In this document: positions 1 through 9,041 of the stretch, piece by piece
Numbering within the stretch: position 1 is the first letter of the stretch
Layout of the letters: every line of letters starts with the position of its first letter
Assembly (NCBI RefSeq): GCF_030014915.1
Contig: NZ_JAGIXS010000001.1
Span: 1-64,000, forward strand
Direction of reading: 5' to 3'
DNA: 64,000 nucleotides
Origin: Pelomonas sp. V22
GTDB lineage: Bacteria > Pseudomonadota > Gammaproteobacteria > Burkholderiales > Burkholderiaceae_C
Position numbers and translations under genes: made by a program
Notes under the pieces: generated by a model
What the model was told of the DNA's origin: nothing
The model's database searches: none
Seen by the model: only the letters and a program-made list of their open reading frames with translations

Positions 1-19
1 CGATGAACGCGTACTTCAC
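1..19 (-). CDS. Start of IS3-family transposase OrfB (cut by window edge)
   Basis: Only six codons are visible. A GTG start at 19 reads M-K-Y-A-F-I, which resembles the usual beginning of IS3-family OrfB transposases. The GTG overlaps the TGA of the upstream reading frame (GTGA, 19-16), the arrangement common between IS3 orfA and orfB. The DDE catalytic domain would lie outside the window, so function and completeness cannot be judged. Confidence 0.45.
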
Positions 20-345
20 CCGGACTGCTTGGCAAAGTACGCTGCGGCCTTTTTTAGGATGTCGCGCTCCTCGGTCATGAGCTCTGCGTGCATCTGCTTC
101 AGCGTGCGCTGCTGCTTGCGGTTCTTGCCGGCCTCGGTCTTGAGCCATTGGGCCAGCTTCTCCGCAAACGGATCGAGCCGACTGCGGCTCTCACGCTTGG
201 CATAGGCCGGCTCTTGGGCATCGCCGCGCAGGTACTTCCTGATGGTGTTGCGAGACAGGCCGGTGCGCCGGGCTATCTCGCGGATGGACAGCTGCTCGCG
301 CAGGGCCCATCGCCTGATGACACTTAGTGTCGCCACGTCAATCAC
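16..345 (-). pseudogene. Chimeric transposase remnant: IS21 IstA N-terminus joined to IS3 OrfA C-terminus
   Basis: Residues 1 to about 90 read as the helix-turn-helix N-terminus of an IS21-family IstA transposase (VIRRWALREQLSIREIARRT, then LSRNTIRKYLRG, then RTLKQMHAEL). The last 18 or so residues (MTEERDILKKAAAYFAKQ) are instead the typical end of an IS3-family OrfA. The junction lies near codon 90 and keeps the frame open, so one IS probably inserted into or recombined with another. Neither half is complete: the IstA catalytic domain and the OrfA HTH are missing. It is not expected to encode an active transposase. Confidence 0.7.
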
Positions 346-388
346 TCCAGTGCTCCTGCCGCAAATAGCGGCAGGGTAGGGTTCATAC

Positions 389-447
389 GTGGGTCAGGTT
401 TGGATGGAAATTACTGCGGGTGGTGGGTCAGGATTCGGCGGAAATCA
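389..447. repeat. Two direct repeats at an IS21-type element end
   Basis: GTGGGTCAGG is found at 389 and again at 423, a 34-bp period. Each copy continues with a similar stretch (TTTGGATGGAAATTA and ATTCGGCGGAAATCA). Multiple transposase-binding repeats next to istA are usual at IS21-family ends, and the repeats lie just upstream of the istA fragment. The element boundary is probably close to 450. The rest of the 346-576 gap must hold the promoter of the sigma gene, but I see no convincing -35/-10 pair. Confidence 0.55.
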
Positions 448-576
448 ACAGACTTGCGACGTGCCGGCCAGGCGAATCGCTTTTTGAGGTCCGGAGGTCG
501 GGCAGGTGTACCTAACTGTGCATCTACGGATCTGTGGCCCCGGTGCGTGGCAGCCTAAATCGCTGACAATGAATGC

Positions 577-1104
577 ATGAATGATCCGGATGATGTTCCT
601 CAAGTGCTCGGGGATGCGCTCTGGAATGAAGCCTTCAATGAGTTGAAGCTCCTTGCAAGGTCTCGCTTGCGCACCGTCGGTTCAGTGACTCAACTCAACA
701 CCACCGCACTGGTTCATGAGAGCTACCTCAAGCTGTCGCAGCGCGTGGGAACGGTGACCTTTCCGAGTCGAAACCACTTTTTCGCCTACGTCTCCAAGGT
801 GATGCGCTCGGTCATTGTCGATTTGGTGCGAGAGCGCAATGCTGATCGAAGGGGCGGCGGGCTGATCCGAGTCACGTTGGAGACCGAGCCAGGTCTCGTT
901 GCCTCCGAAGACGAACCGCTGCAGCTCGATGAGGCCTTGCGGACTCTGGAGCAGGTGGAGCCTCGCTTGGCGCAGGTCGTGGAAATGCGCTACTACGCTG
1001 GCATGACCGAGATCGAGATTGCCGAGGTCCTCCAGGTCACGGACCGCACCGTGCGGCGAGATTGGGAAAAGGCTCGCGCCATTCTCAAGACGATGCTCAG
1101 CTAG
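577..1104 (+). CDS. ECF sigma factor, ECF43-like, paired with a Ser/Thr kinase
   Basis: This 175-residue protein has sigma region 2 at about 15-90 and a region 4 helix-turn-helix at about 140-173 (MTEIEIAEVLQVTDRTVRRD). It belongs to the sigma-70 subgroup often found beside PknB-type kinases. In region 2.2, where most ECF sigmas have an acidic D-A-E-D-like stretch, it has N41-T42-T43-A44-L-V-H-E-S-Y. Known ECF43 sigmas such as EcfP of Vibrio parahaemolyticus need a phosphorylated threonine there to bind core RNA polymerase. No anti-sigma gene is adjacent, and the kinase follows after 48 bp. ATG at 577 is chosen; an out-of-frame ATG lies at 569. Phospho-activation is inferred. Confidence 0.85.
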   Translation: MNDPDDVPQVLGDALWNEAFNELKLLARSRLRTVGSVTQLNTTALVHESYLKLSQRVGTVTFPSRNHFFAYVSKVMRSVIVDLVRERNADRRGGGLIRVTLETEPGLVASEDEPLQLDEALRTLEQVEPRLAQVVEMRYYAGMTEIEIAEVLQVTDRTVRRDWEKARAILKTMLS

Positions 1105-1152
1105 ACGCCCACCGGCTGTCCGTTCTGGGCGGCGTTTCGCGTTGGAGACCCA

Positions 1153-4065
1153 ATGAAGACATTGCCTTGCCCGCCGCAGCGCTGGAGTAGGTTCTCCGAG
1201 TTGCTAGATCAGGCCATGGCGCTGCCCGCCTCGCAGCGCAGCGGCTGGCTGGACACTTTGGGCTCAGCCGATGCCGATTTGCTCCAGCCGTTGAGGCAGG
1301 TGCTGGTGGGGTTGGCGGCGGTGGAGGAATCGCCTCAGTTCTTGGCGGAAATGCCGAGGCTGCCCCCTGAGCCGGCGCACGGGCAGCACGCGCCTGAGGA
1401 CAGCGGCACCCCCACGCTGCAGGCGGGGCTGCGGGTGGGACCCTACGAACTCCTGCGCGAACTGGGACGGGGCGGCATGGGTGAGGTGTGGCTGGCGCGT
1501 CGGGTCGATGGTGCCTACCAGCGCGAGGTCGCCCTCAAGCTGCCTCACGCGCACTTGCTGGCGGGCACGGTGCGGGAGCGCTTTGAGCGGGAGCGCGACA
1601 TCCTTGCCAGCCTCTCCCACCCCAACATTGCGCGCTTCTATGACGCAGGGCTCAGTGCCCATGGGCAGCCTTACCTGGCGCTGGAAGCTGTGGAGGGCTT
1701 GCCCATCACCCGCTGGGCTGACGAGCATCGGCTGGACCTCCCAGCGCGCATCCGCTTGTTCATTCAGGTGACCGCCGCGGTGGAGTATGCGCATGGCAAG
1801 CTGATCGCACACCGGGACCTCAAGCCCGCCAATGTGCTGGTCGATGCGGAGGGGCACGTGCGGCTGCTGGACTTCGGTATCGCCAAGCTGCTGCATGCCA
1901 GCGACGACGCCTCACCGCTCACCCGGTCCGATGTGCGGCTGGCCACCCCCGCCTACGCTGCCCCCGAGCAATTCACCGGTGGTGCCGTCAGCGTGGCCAC
2001 GGATGTCTACGCCCTGGCGGCCATGCTGTTCGAGTTGCTGACCGGCGCGGCCCCCTTCGAAGCCGAGCGACACCGCCCGCGCCTTCGCGTGAGAGCCGAC
2101 CTCGATGCCGATCCGCCACCCTTTGTCTCACAGCGCGTGGCGCCCGGCCATGCCGAGGTGATGCGCAGCACGCCCAGCCGGCTCAAACGCGCCTTGGCTG
2201 GCGATCTTGATGCCATCCTGTGCAAGGGGCTGCAGGCCCGCCCCGACGACCGCTACGCGTCTGCTGCTGCCTTTGCGGCGGACCTGGAGCGTCACCTGCG
2301 CAGTCAGCCCATCATGGCGCGGCACATCACCGGCCCCGTGCGCATGGCTCGCTTCGTACGCCGACACCGCGTGGGGGTGGCCTTGTCAGGCCTGCTGGCC
2401 CTGAGTCTCGTCGTCGGCGTTGCGGGCGTGGTGTGGCAGGGGCAGCGAGCGCTGGCCCAGGCGCGCCGCGCTGAAGCGGTAAAGGGCTTCGTGCTGGGCA
2501 TCTTCAACGCCGTCGATCCTCGCCGACCCTCCGACCAACCGCGCGGCCAGATCACCGCCCGGCAGCTGATGGACCTGGCGTCGGAGCGCATCGACCGGGA
2601 TTTCGAGCATGACCCCGCGTTGCGGATCGAGCTGCTCGGCGTGGTGGCGAATGTGTATGGATACTTGGCGGAGGACGACCGCTATGAGGTGCTGCACCGC
2701 CGCCAGATGGAGCTGGCTGAGAAGTACCTGGGGGTGACCGATCCGGTATACATCCAGGGGCTGCTGGTCGATGCCTACGGCGACATCTTCAGCCTTCACC
2801 CGGAGGCCGCCAAGGCGACCCTGGCGCGGGTTGACGAGCTCATCCGGCGTGCCGGTCTGGACGCTTCCGAGCAGCGTGCGGCCTGGTGGATGGCGCAGAG
2901 CGAAGTGCTGCGCGCCGTGCCGGGAGCCCATGCGCAGCGCGTCCAGGCGCTGGAGCGTGCCATTGCGCTGTACCGCCGGCATGCGCCGCAATCCGAGGAC
3001 TACCCGGCCGCGCTGGCCAACCTGGGCAATGTGCACAACGCCCGCGAGGCCTGGCCGCAGGCGCAGGCGCTGTACGAGCAGGCCCTGGCTGTGCCCCTGG
3101 CCCCGGGGGCCAGCGAGGAGAACCTGTCGGTCATTCACACCAACCTGGCAATGTCGCTGATGGAGCAGGGGCAGGTGTCGGCCGCGCTGAAGCACTTCGA
3201 GACGGCAACAGCCCAGGCGCTGAGCACCTACGGCCCCAACCACAGCAACCACTTCCACGCCGTGGCCAACCACGCCCGCTGGCTGCACCGCCTGGGTGAG
3301 CGGCGCCGGGCCTTGGCGATGTTCGAGTCCCTGCCCACGCCCAAAGGCAGCGACGGCCCCGGGGACGACACGGCGCGCGAGTACCGCGGGGCAGCGCTGC
3401 TCATGGACGGCCGGCCGGACCTCGCCCTGAGCATCCTGCGCGGCGTGCAGAAGGACTACGCCGAACATATGAACCGGGAGGCGGACCAGCGCCGCCTGGA
3501 CGGCTTGCTGGGCACGGCCTTGGCGCAAACCGGCGACGCGGCCGCAGCCCGGCAGCACCTTTGGGCTGCGCTGCAGGCCAGCGAGGCGCATGACGCACCC
3601 GATTCCGCTGCGCTCGCCTCGGCGCGCGAGCGATGGGCACGCTTCCTGCTGGACCAAGGCGATTCACAGGCCCAGCATCAAGGGCTGACACTGCTGCGGC
3701 AGGCCGTGCACCTGGGGGCACCTGGCGCGCAGCGTCGCGCTACCGCCGCGCAGTTGCTTGCCCACCTTGGGTTGGCCCGCGTGGCCTTGCTGAACAAGGA
3801 CCTGACGGCGGCTGCCAATGCCCTGGCTGAGGCGCAGGCCGTTTGGGCCTCGCTGCCCGCCAGCCGCGAGCTGCGGCTGCAGAGTTATCTTTGGGCGGTG
3901 CAGGCTGAGCTGTTGCGGAGCCAGGGGCAGGCGGTCGCTGCGCAGGCCCTGCAGGCTCAAGCGGCCGCCTCGTCCGCAGGGTGGTACGCGCCCGAGGGGC
4001 CGCCGGCCGGGCTGGGGTGCACCGTCTTCACGCTGAAGGTCAGGGGTACGAGCTGCCGATCGTGA
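1153..4065 (+). CDS. Transmembrane Ser/Thr protein kinase with C-terminal TPR-like region
   Basis: This is a 970-residue PknB-type kinase. The kinase domain covers about 95-350: glycine loop GRGGMGEVW, VALK lysine, catalytic HRDLKPAN near residue 219, DFGIAK near 239. A leading stretch of about 90 residues (LLDQAMALPASQRSGWL) is typical of ECF-linked kinases. One transmembrane helix lies near 405-428, followed by an extracytoplasmic helical TPR-like region to about 930. The likely partner is the sigma factor just upstream, as in PknT-EcfP and PknS-EcfK. The external TPR part could sense or bind an envelope component. The gene ends 28 bp before the convergent exported-protein operon. Confidence 0.9.
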   Translation: MKTLPCPPQRWSRFSELLDQAMALPASQRSGWLDTLGSADADLLQPLRQVLVGLAAVEESPQFLAEMPRLPPEPAHGQHAPEDSGTPTLQAGLRVGPYELLRELGRGGMGEVWLARRVDGAYQREVALKLPHAHLLAGTVRERFERERDILASLSHPNIARFYDAGLSAHGQPYLALEAVEGLPITRWADEHRLDLPARIRLFIQVTAAVEYAHGKLIAHRDLKPANVLVDAEGHVRLLDFGIAKLLHASDDASPLTRSDVRLATPAYAAPEQFTGGAVSVATDVYALAAMLFELLTGAAPFEAERHRPRLRVRADLDADPPPFVSQRVAPGHAEVMRSTPSRLKRALAGDLDAILCKGLQARPDDRYASAAAFAADLERHLRSQPIMARHITGPVRMARFVRRHRVGVALSGLLALSLVVGVAGVVWQGQRALAQARRAEAVKGFVLGIFNAVDPRRPSDQPRGQITARQLMDLASERIDRDFEHDPALRIELLGVVANVYGYLAEDDRYEVLHRRQMELAEKYLGVTDPVYIQGLLVDAYGDIFSLHPEAAKATLARVDELIRRAGLDASEQRAAWWMAQSEVLRAVPGAHAQRVQALERAIALYRRHAPQSEDYPAALANLGNVHNAREAWPQAQALYEQALAVPLAPGASEENLSVIHTNLAMSLMEQGQVSAALKHFETATAQALSTYGPNHSNHFHAVANHARWLHRLGERRRALAMFESLPTPKGSDGPGDDTAREYRGAALLMDGRPDLALSILRGVQKDYAEHMNREADQRRLDGLLGTALAQTGDAAAARQHLWAALQASEAHDAPDSAALASARERWARFLLDQGDSQAQHQGLTLLRQAVHLGAPGAQRRATAAQLLAHLGLARVALLNKDLTAAANALAEAQAVWASLPASRELRLQSYLWAVQAELLRSQGQAVAAQALQAQAAASSAGWYAPEGPPAGLGCTVFTLKVRGTSCRS

Positions 4066-4092
4066 AGCGGTTGCCGTGGCCGGCCTCCGGGG

Positions 4093-5502
4093 TCATGGCA
4101 GCAGCGACGTGCCTGCGGGGCAGTTGAGTACGGTCTTCCTGCTCGCGAAGACGGCCTCGCATTGCCAGTCGTGATCCAGCGCCCAGCCCACCTCCAGGCA
4201 GTAGTTGGCGGTCCAGTCCACCACCATGCTGCGGCCATCAGGGTGGCTGACGATGGCGCTGGAGATCGGCGCTTCCTCCAGGGCTGCGCCGCTGACCTGC
4301 CCGCCGTAGGTCCGGTCCACTGTGCATCCAGCCGGCGCACGCAGTGTGTAGGTGTCGCGCCCGCGGAAAGGTGCGACCGGCTTGTCGTGGTTGTAGAGCA
4401 GATGATGGGCGCTCAGCTCACCGGGCTGCGGTACCCACGGACGATCCAATAACCCACCTTCGCGCATCCAGCCGTAGTTCTTCACGCGATTGACGCCATT
4501 GCATTGGCCACCCGAGATCCCCGGAAACTGGCACTGTGCCACCTCCCAGACCTTGGCGGAATCGACCTCCATGCGCTGCATCTTCTGGGCGGGTGCTTCC
4601 CAGGCCACGCGCTGCTGGGTGCCCTGCCTGCCTTGGGCGTCGATGAGTTGCACCAGCACGTCTGGGCTCTGCGATTGGGCAGTGGACGGAATGTCGACGA
4701 ACACGGTGTCGTGCTGCCATATCGAGGGCGTCAGCACCAGCGCGCCGCCGGGGAAGCCCCCCACCAACCTGACTTGGCCGGGCGCCTTGCCAAAGCAGCG
4801 GCCCTGCAACAGCAGGGCGCCGCCAGGTGCCACGCGGCTTTGCTTCAGGCTGGCCACGCTGGGGCGATCCAGCACGGCGCTGCTGTTGCGCCCCACTGGG
4901 TAGTCCACGCCATTGCAAGTGATGTGGCCAGTGAGTGCGCCCAGGGGGGAGGTGCCGCTGAGGGCGCCAGGTCGCACACCCAGGCCCGAAGGGGGCGTCG
5001 TGGGCGGTGTGGTCTTCTGCGCCAGGGATGAGGCCTCGCGACGCAGGGCCTCGTTGGCAGCTGCGAGGCCCGTCGCCACGGGGGCGGCTTCCCCCGGGAC
5101 TGCGGCGGTGTAGCGGCTCAGCTCGGCCGAGGCGCGCTCGCCCCGGCTCAAGACACGCACAGTCGGCTTGCCATTCGCACCCGTCGGGGAAGAGGGGCTC
5201 GGCCTGGCCATCGCGGCTACCCCTTGACGTGCCGGGGCCATGGTGGGTGGCGGGAGCGTGGGTGAGGGGGGTGTCATGGCAGGGGGCATCGCAGGTGGTG
5301 TGCTGCCTGGGTTTTGTGCTGCCGGCCCGCCCCAGTCGATGGCGCGCTGCGGGCGCGGCGCAGAGCCCTGGGCAAGCACCCCCGACGAGGCGGCGGTGGC
5401 GATCAGCGACGCAGCAAGCCAAGCCTGGCTGCGCACCAGGCGGTTCAGCCGGTGGGGCATGAGACTGGCGCGGCGGCGTAGGGAAGATGGGTTGTGCGTC
5501 AT
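4093..5502 (-). CDS. Exported IPT/TIG-like protein, paralogue of the 9038-10486 product
   Basis: Last gene of the exported-protein operon, about 469 residues. A signal peptide ends near VLAQ, and an in-frame ATG at 5460 would give a tighter signal. The mature part opens with a Pro-rich stretch and AIDWGG, then a Pro/Ala-rich linker to about 180. Next comes a CNGVDYPVGR segment and an IPT/TIG-like beta domain (LLLQGRCFG, PGQVRLVGGFPGG, FVDIP). The C-terminal domain carries GRDTYTLRAPAGC and GWALDHDWQC and ends SRKTVLNCPAGT. The cysteines suggest disulfides and an extracytoplasmic location. The same order of blocks occurs in the 9038-10486 gene, so the two arose by duplication. Function unknown. 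Confidence 0.75.
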   Translation of the reverse strand: MTHNPSSLRRRASLMPHRLNRLVRSQAWLAASLIATAASSGVLAQGSAPRPQRAIDWGGPAAQNPGSTPPAMPPAMTPPSPTLPPPTMAPARQGVAAMARPSPSSPTGANGKPTVRVLSRGERASAELSRYTAAVPGEAAPVATGLAAANEALRREASSLAQKTTPPTTPPSGLGVRPGALSGTSPLGALTGHITCNGVDYPVGRNSSAVLDRPSVASLKQSRVAPGGALLLQGRCFGKAPGQVRLVGGFPGGALVLTPSIWQHDTVFVDIPSTAQSQSPDVLVQLIDAQGRQGTQQRVAWEAPAQKMQRMEVDSAKVWEVAQCQFPGISGGQCNGVNRVKNYGWMREGGLLDRPWVPQPGELSAHHLLYNHDKPVAPFRGRDTYTLRAPAGCTVDRTYGGQVSGAALEEAPISSAIVSHPDGRSMVVDWTANYCLEVGWALDHDWQCEAVFASRKTVLNCPAGTSLLP

Positions 5503-5592
5503 GGTGCGGCAGCGGGAGTGGAGTTCGTCTAGCTCAACGCGTCGCCATGCTGAATCCGGACAGCTGGACGCCCCTGCTCCGGTGCTGCCCGC

Positions 5593-6720
5593 TTACTCGG
5601 CCTCCAGCACCAACTCCACCCGTCGGTTGCGGGCCCGGCCTTGCAGGGTCGCGTTGCTGTCGACGGGGCGGCTGGCCCCAAAGCCGACGGTGCGAAGGCG
5701 GGAGCCCAGCCTGGCGTTGCGCTGCGTCAGTGCCGCCTGCACCGCCTGGGCCCGAGCCTTCGATAGCGCCAGGTTGGCCTCGTCGCTGCCGATGTTGTCG
5801 GTATGCCCTTCGAGGCGCCAAGTGGCGCTGGGTCGTGCGGCCTGCAGGGCTGCGACAAGGGTGTCCAGCGCGGCAGCGCAGTCGCTGCGCAGCACGGCGG
5901 AACGAAAGTCGAAGCTCAGTCCCGGCAGGACCACGCGGCGCTCCCGATCCAGTGCTGCGGTGAGGCGCGCAGCGTCGTCGGGGGCGGGCCAGTCGATGCG
6001 CACCACGGCCAACTCGTGCACCCCGATGCGCCAGCCCAGGGCGATGGGGTTGCGGGCATCGTCCAGCACGTCAAGCTGCACGGGTACGCTGTGGCCACTG
6101 CGGGTGCGCAGCTCACCAGCAGCACGCAGCACGGGCAGGGTCTGTGGCCGACCTCTCAGCAGGACGGCTCGGGGCGGTGGTGCGGCCTGGCGCAGCAACT
6201 CGCCGCTCAGCACCACCTCGCCGGCCGCGAAGAGGGCACCCAGACCCAGAGGGTCGGGCGCGCCTGGCATGAAGGCTGCGGGGTCTTCAACGATGCGCAG
6301 TGTGCTGCGCCCCGTCCGCAGCGCTGCCAGCACCCGGGTCGAGGGGCCCAGCGCGGTCGTGCCGGGGTAGTCTTCCTCGGCGTCGTCTTCAAAGCGGGGG
6401 CGGTAGGTGGTGGCCGAGGCCAGGTCCGTGTCGAGCTGCAAACGCAGGCTTCGCGATGGATGCGGGGCCGGGCCTCCGTTCGGATGGCGGCGGGTGGCTT
6501 GCAGTTCGATGCGCCAGCCCTGCAGCGGCGCTGGCAGGCGACCGAGAAGCGTCTTGGTGGATTCGTAGTCGCCTGCGCCGCTCTCGTGCACGGCGGTCGT
6601 CACGCGCAGCCCCGCCACGAGGGGCACGAGCAGTGGCGGCTCGGGCTCGGGGACTGCCCTTGCCACGATCGGCCAGGCCAAGCCCGCCAGCCATGTCCGC
6701 CGATTTAGGGGCGTTGCCAT
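5593..6720 (-). CDS. OmpA-family C-terminal domain protein
   Basis: 375 residues. The N-terminus (NRRTWLAGLAWPIVARA) looks like a signal peptide with a twin-arginine-like RR. A domain of about 250 residues that I do not recognise follows. Residues about 270-375 are an OmpA/MotB peptidoglycan-binding domain: LSFDFRSAVL, GHTDNIG, NLALSKARAQAV, the last two carrying the Asp and Arg that contact diaminopimelate. The start codon overlaps the upstream stop by one base (TGATG at 6722-6718), indicating translational coupling. The role is probably to anchor the operon's products to the cell wall (inference). Confidence 0.85.
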   Translation of the reverse strand: MATPLNRRTWLAGLAWPIVARAVPEPEPPLLVPLVAGLRVTTAVHESGAGDYESTKTLLGRLPAPLQGWRIELQATRRHPNGGPAPHPSRSLRLQLDTDLASATTYRPRFEDDAEEDYPGTTALGPSTRVLAALRTGRSTLRIVEDPAAFMPGAPDPLGLGALFAAGEVVLSGELLRQAAPPPRAVLLRGRPQTLPVLRAAGELRTRSGHSVPVQLDVLDDARNPIALGWRIGVHELAVVRIDWPAPDDAARLTAALDRERRVVLPGLSFDFRSAVLRSDCAAALDTLVAALQAARPSATWRLEGHTDNIGSDEANLALSKARAQAVQAALTQRNARLGSRLRTVGFGASRPVDSNATLQGRARNRRVELVLEAE

Positions 6721-8466
6721 CAGCAGCTCCCTGCCGGGTTGCAGAGCTTGAGATGCAGCTTGTAGCGCCCCTGGGCCACTCGGTTGCCATTCTCCTGCGT
6801 AAGGACCTCGTCCAACACGAGGCCGGCCTTGGTGCGCTTCACGGGCAACTGGAGGGCGGTGCCGCCCGAGACGCGGGTAAGGAAGAAGCCCGCATCCTTG
6901 TAGGGCAGCTCGAAGGCCGTGGCCACGGGCACGATGCTCAGCGGCGAGACGATGACATAGACCACGCGAGCGTTGGCGGTGTAGTCGCTCGTGGGGCTGC
7001 CGATGCGCAAGCTGAGGCGGTCGTTGACGATCTCGCCCTCCACCGGCACGAGGAAACCATAGGGCTGCAGCATGGCGATGGAGGCTTTGCCGTCGATGTC
7101 GATGGGTTTTTCTTCTTGCAGCGTCCGGTCAGCGCTCAAGGCCATGCCGATGAGCGGCCGGGGGAGCAGGGCACGCTTGAACAGGCGTGCCCCGGCGGTG
7201 AGGTCTGGCCAGCCGATGCGGATGGCGTCTTCGTCCAGCGTGAAGCGCGTGGCCTGCCCGGTGAACTCGCCCTTGACGGCCACCGCCGCCCCGGCTGTGC
7301 TGCCCTTTGCGTAGCGCAGATCGAGCAGGCCCTTGAAGCTGATGTCGTAGGCCCACCATTTCTGGCCTGTCATCTGTGAGAAGAACTCGGCATGCATCTC
7401 GCCCTCGAAGTTGCCAGAGAGGCGCTCGCAGTAGCGGTCGAAGGCCTTGCCGGCTGTCCAGGCCGCCAGGTCGTTGAGCCGCACCAGCCAGTTCGCCCCC
7501 TTCTCCGAGGCGACCTTGGACAGCAGTTCGGCAGCGGATTTGGCGTTGGCCAGGCGCTGCTTGGGAGCAGGTTGAACCAGGCGCATCAGTTGACTGATGC
7601 CGAAGTCTTGCAGGGCCCCTTTGAGCAGTTCGCCCACGCTGGCGGCGCTGTTGCTCAGGGCCGAGGCGAGCTTGAAGCCCTCGGCCACCCGTTCCAGCGA
7701 CTCGCAGGTCACGCTCGCGCGCCGGCTGGCTGCCAGTTGATTCACGATGCGGCGGCGCTCTGCCATGGCACTGCGGGTCCAGTCGTCGAGCCGGCGCGCA
7801 GCGAAGACGAGGGCCGGGTGCAGCGCCGGTTGGTCGGCCACGGCCGCGCGGATCGGTGCCAGCAGCGCGTCCACGTCACCGAGCTCGCGCATGTGTTGCT
7901 GCAGGCCCGGCCCGGCGGCGCTCCAGCGGGTGCGCAGCTCGTCGCGGGCGGGGTTGTCGGGCAGCTTGGCGATTTGCGCGTCGATGTCCTGGGCAATGTC
8001 TTGCGTCAACCGAGCCAGTTCGGTCAGCTCGGCCTTGGCGCTAGCCGCAGCCTGGTCGAGTGTGCTTGCCGCAGCGGCGCTGGTCATCACCTCGAAGCTC
8101 TGGCTGCCTCGTGCAGTGCCGGCGGGCGAGGTGGCCTCCACGCGGTAGCAGCCCGGTCCCTGCGTGACGGCGAAGCCCACGCTGAAGTCGCCGTTCGGCG
8201 CGGGCTGTGTGCGCAGCTCCACCGCCGCCTGCCCCTCGGGGGGGCGTGATGCGCAGCACCACGGCGCCTTTGCCGTCCAGCGGTGTCATGCCGGTGAGGG
8301 TCACGGGCTCGCCTGGCAGGGCGACGGACGGCTGTGCCAGCAGCGACACCCTGGCCTTGCCTCCCTTGTCGACGCCGGTGCCTGCCCCAGGGTTTTCGGC
8401 TTGCGCCAACCCGGCAGCCAGCGCCGCCCCCAGGAGCAGGCCGGTGGCCAGCTTCAGGGCTGTCAT
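6720..8466 (-). pseudogene. Exported protein with N-terminal Ig-like domain, split by a frameshift in a G7 run
   Basis: The start at 8466 gives a signal peptide (LLLGAALAAGLAQA) and the first half of an Ig-like domain (PSVALPGEPVTLTGM, GAVVLRITPP). At the run of seven G (8238-8244) the frame is lost. Dropping one base joins it to the long frame ending at 6720, reading ITPPEGQAAVELRTQPAPNG and finishing the domain at about SQSFEV. The restored protein has about 581 residues: Ig-like domain, helical middle (about 110-300) and a C-terminal half I do not recognise. It could be a sequencing error, phase variation or a true pseudogene. ATGA overlap with the lipoprotein gene upstream and TGATG with ompA-like downstream show it belongs to the operon. 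Confidence 0.75.
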
Positions 8467-9041
8467 GGTGCCGCCAAGGCGCTCCGGCCCGCAGCTTCCA
8501 GCCGCTCGCCCAGGCCTTGCGTCATGCCCATGCCCACGACACCGAATGCGTAAACCGTGTGCCCCGCGCGGACAACGAGCAGCGTGGTGTCGGCGCCGGC
8601 CAAGTCGTCGGTTTGCAGCCAGGCCTCGTCGCCCAAACCTTCGGGCGCGCGCCCCGAGCGGCGGGTTTTCTCTCCGAGTGCGGCATTCACGCCCTTGCTG
8701 AGCTTGCTTTGCACGCTTGATATCGCCTCGAACAGCCGGGCTGCATTGGCAGCGTCAGGCAGCCGGTTGACGCTGAGCGTGAGCACGGGGAAGGGCATGT
8801 CCTCGCGGCCGCTGTTCCAACTGCAGTTCTCGGGCTTGTCGGCGGTGGCATGGCTCGTCGGCAGGCGCAGCACCAGCGCGGCCTGGGCCGGGCTCAATCG
8901 GGCGCAGGCTGTCGTGGATGCGGCGGGCGTGCTCGCCTGCTGCGTGTCGGGGGGCGGTGCGCTGCCATTGCAGGCCGCCAGCAGGGCCGGCAGTAGCAGC
9001 AGCGTCCATCGGCTGGGCGTGGCAATCATGGTGGTCGTCAT
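8463..9041 (-). CDS. Small lipoprotein
   Basis: 192 residues from the ATG at 9041, chosen because it overlaps the preceding stop as ATGA (9041-9038). The lipobox LLAAC follows a hydrophobic stretch, so lipid attachment is expected at that Cys. The mature part begins with a Ser/Pro/Thr-rich linker and then a compact domain of about 140 residues (CARLSPAQAALVL, CSWNS, VLTLSVNRLP, GLGDEAWLQTDD) that reminds me of DUF3558-like lipoproteins. That resemblance is weak. It lies between two exported-protein genes and overlaps both by four bases. Confidence 0.75.
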   Translation of the reverse strand: MTTTMIATPSRWTLLLLPALLAACNGSAPPPDTQQASTPAASTTACARLSPAQAALVLRLPTSHATADKPENCSWNSGREDMPFPVLTLSVNRLPDAANAARLFEAISSVQSKLSKGVNAALGEKTRRSGRAPEGLGDEAWLQTDDLAGADTTLLVVRAGHTVYAFGVVGMGMTQGLGERLEAAGRSALAAP

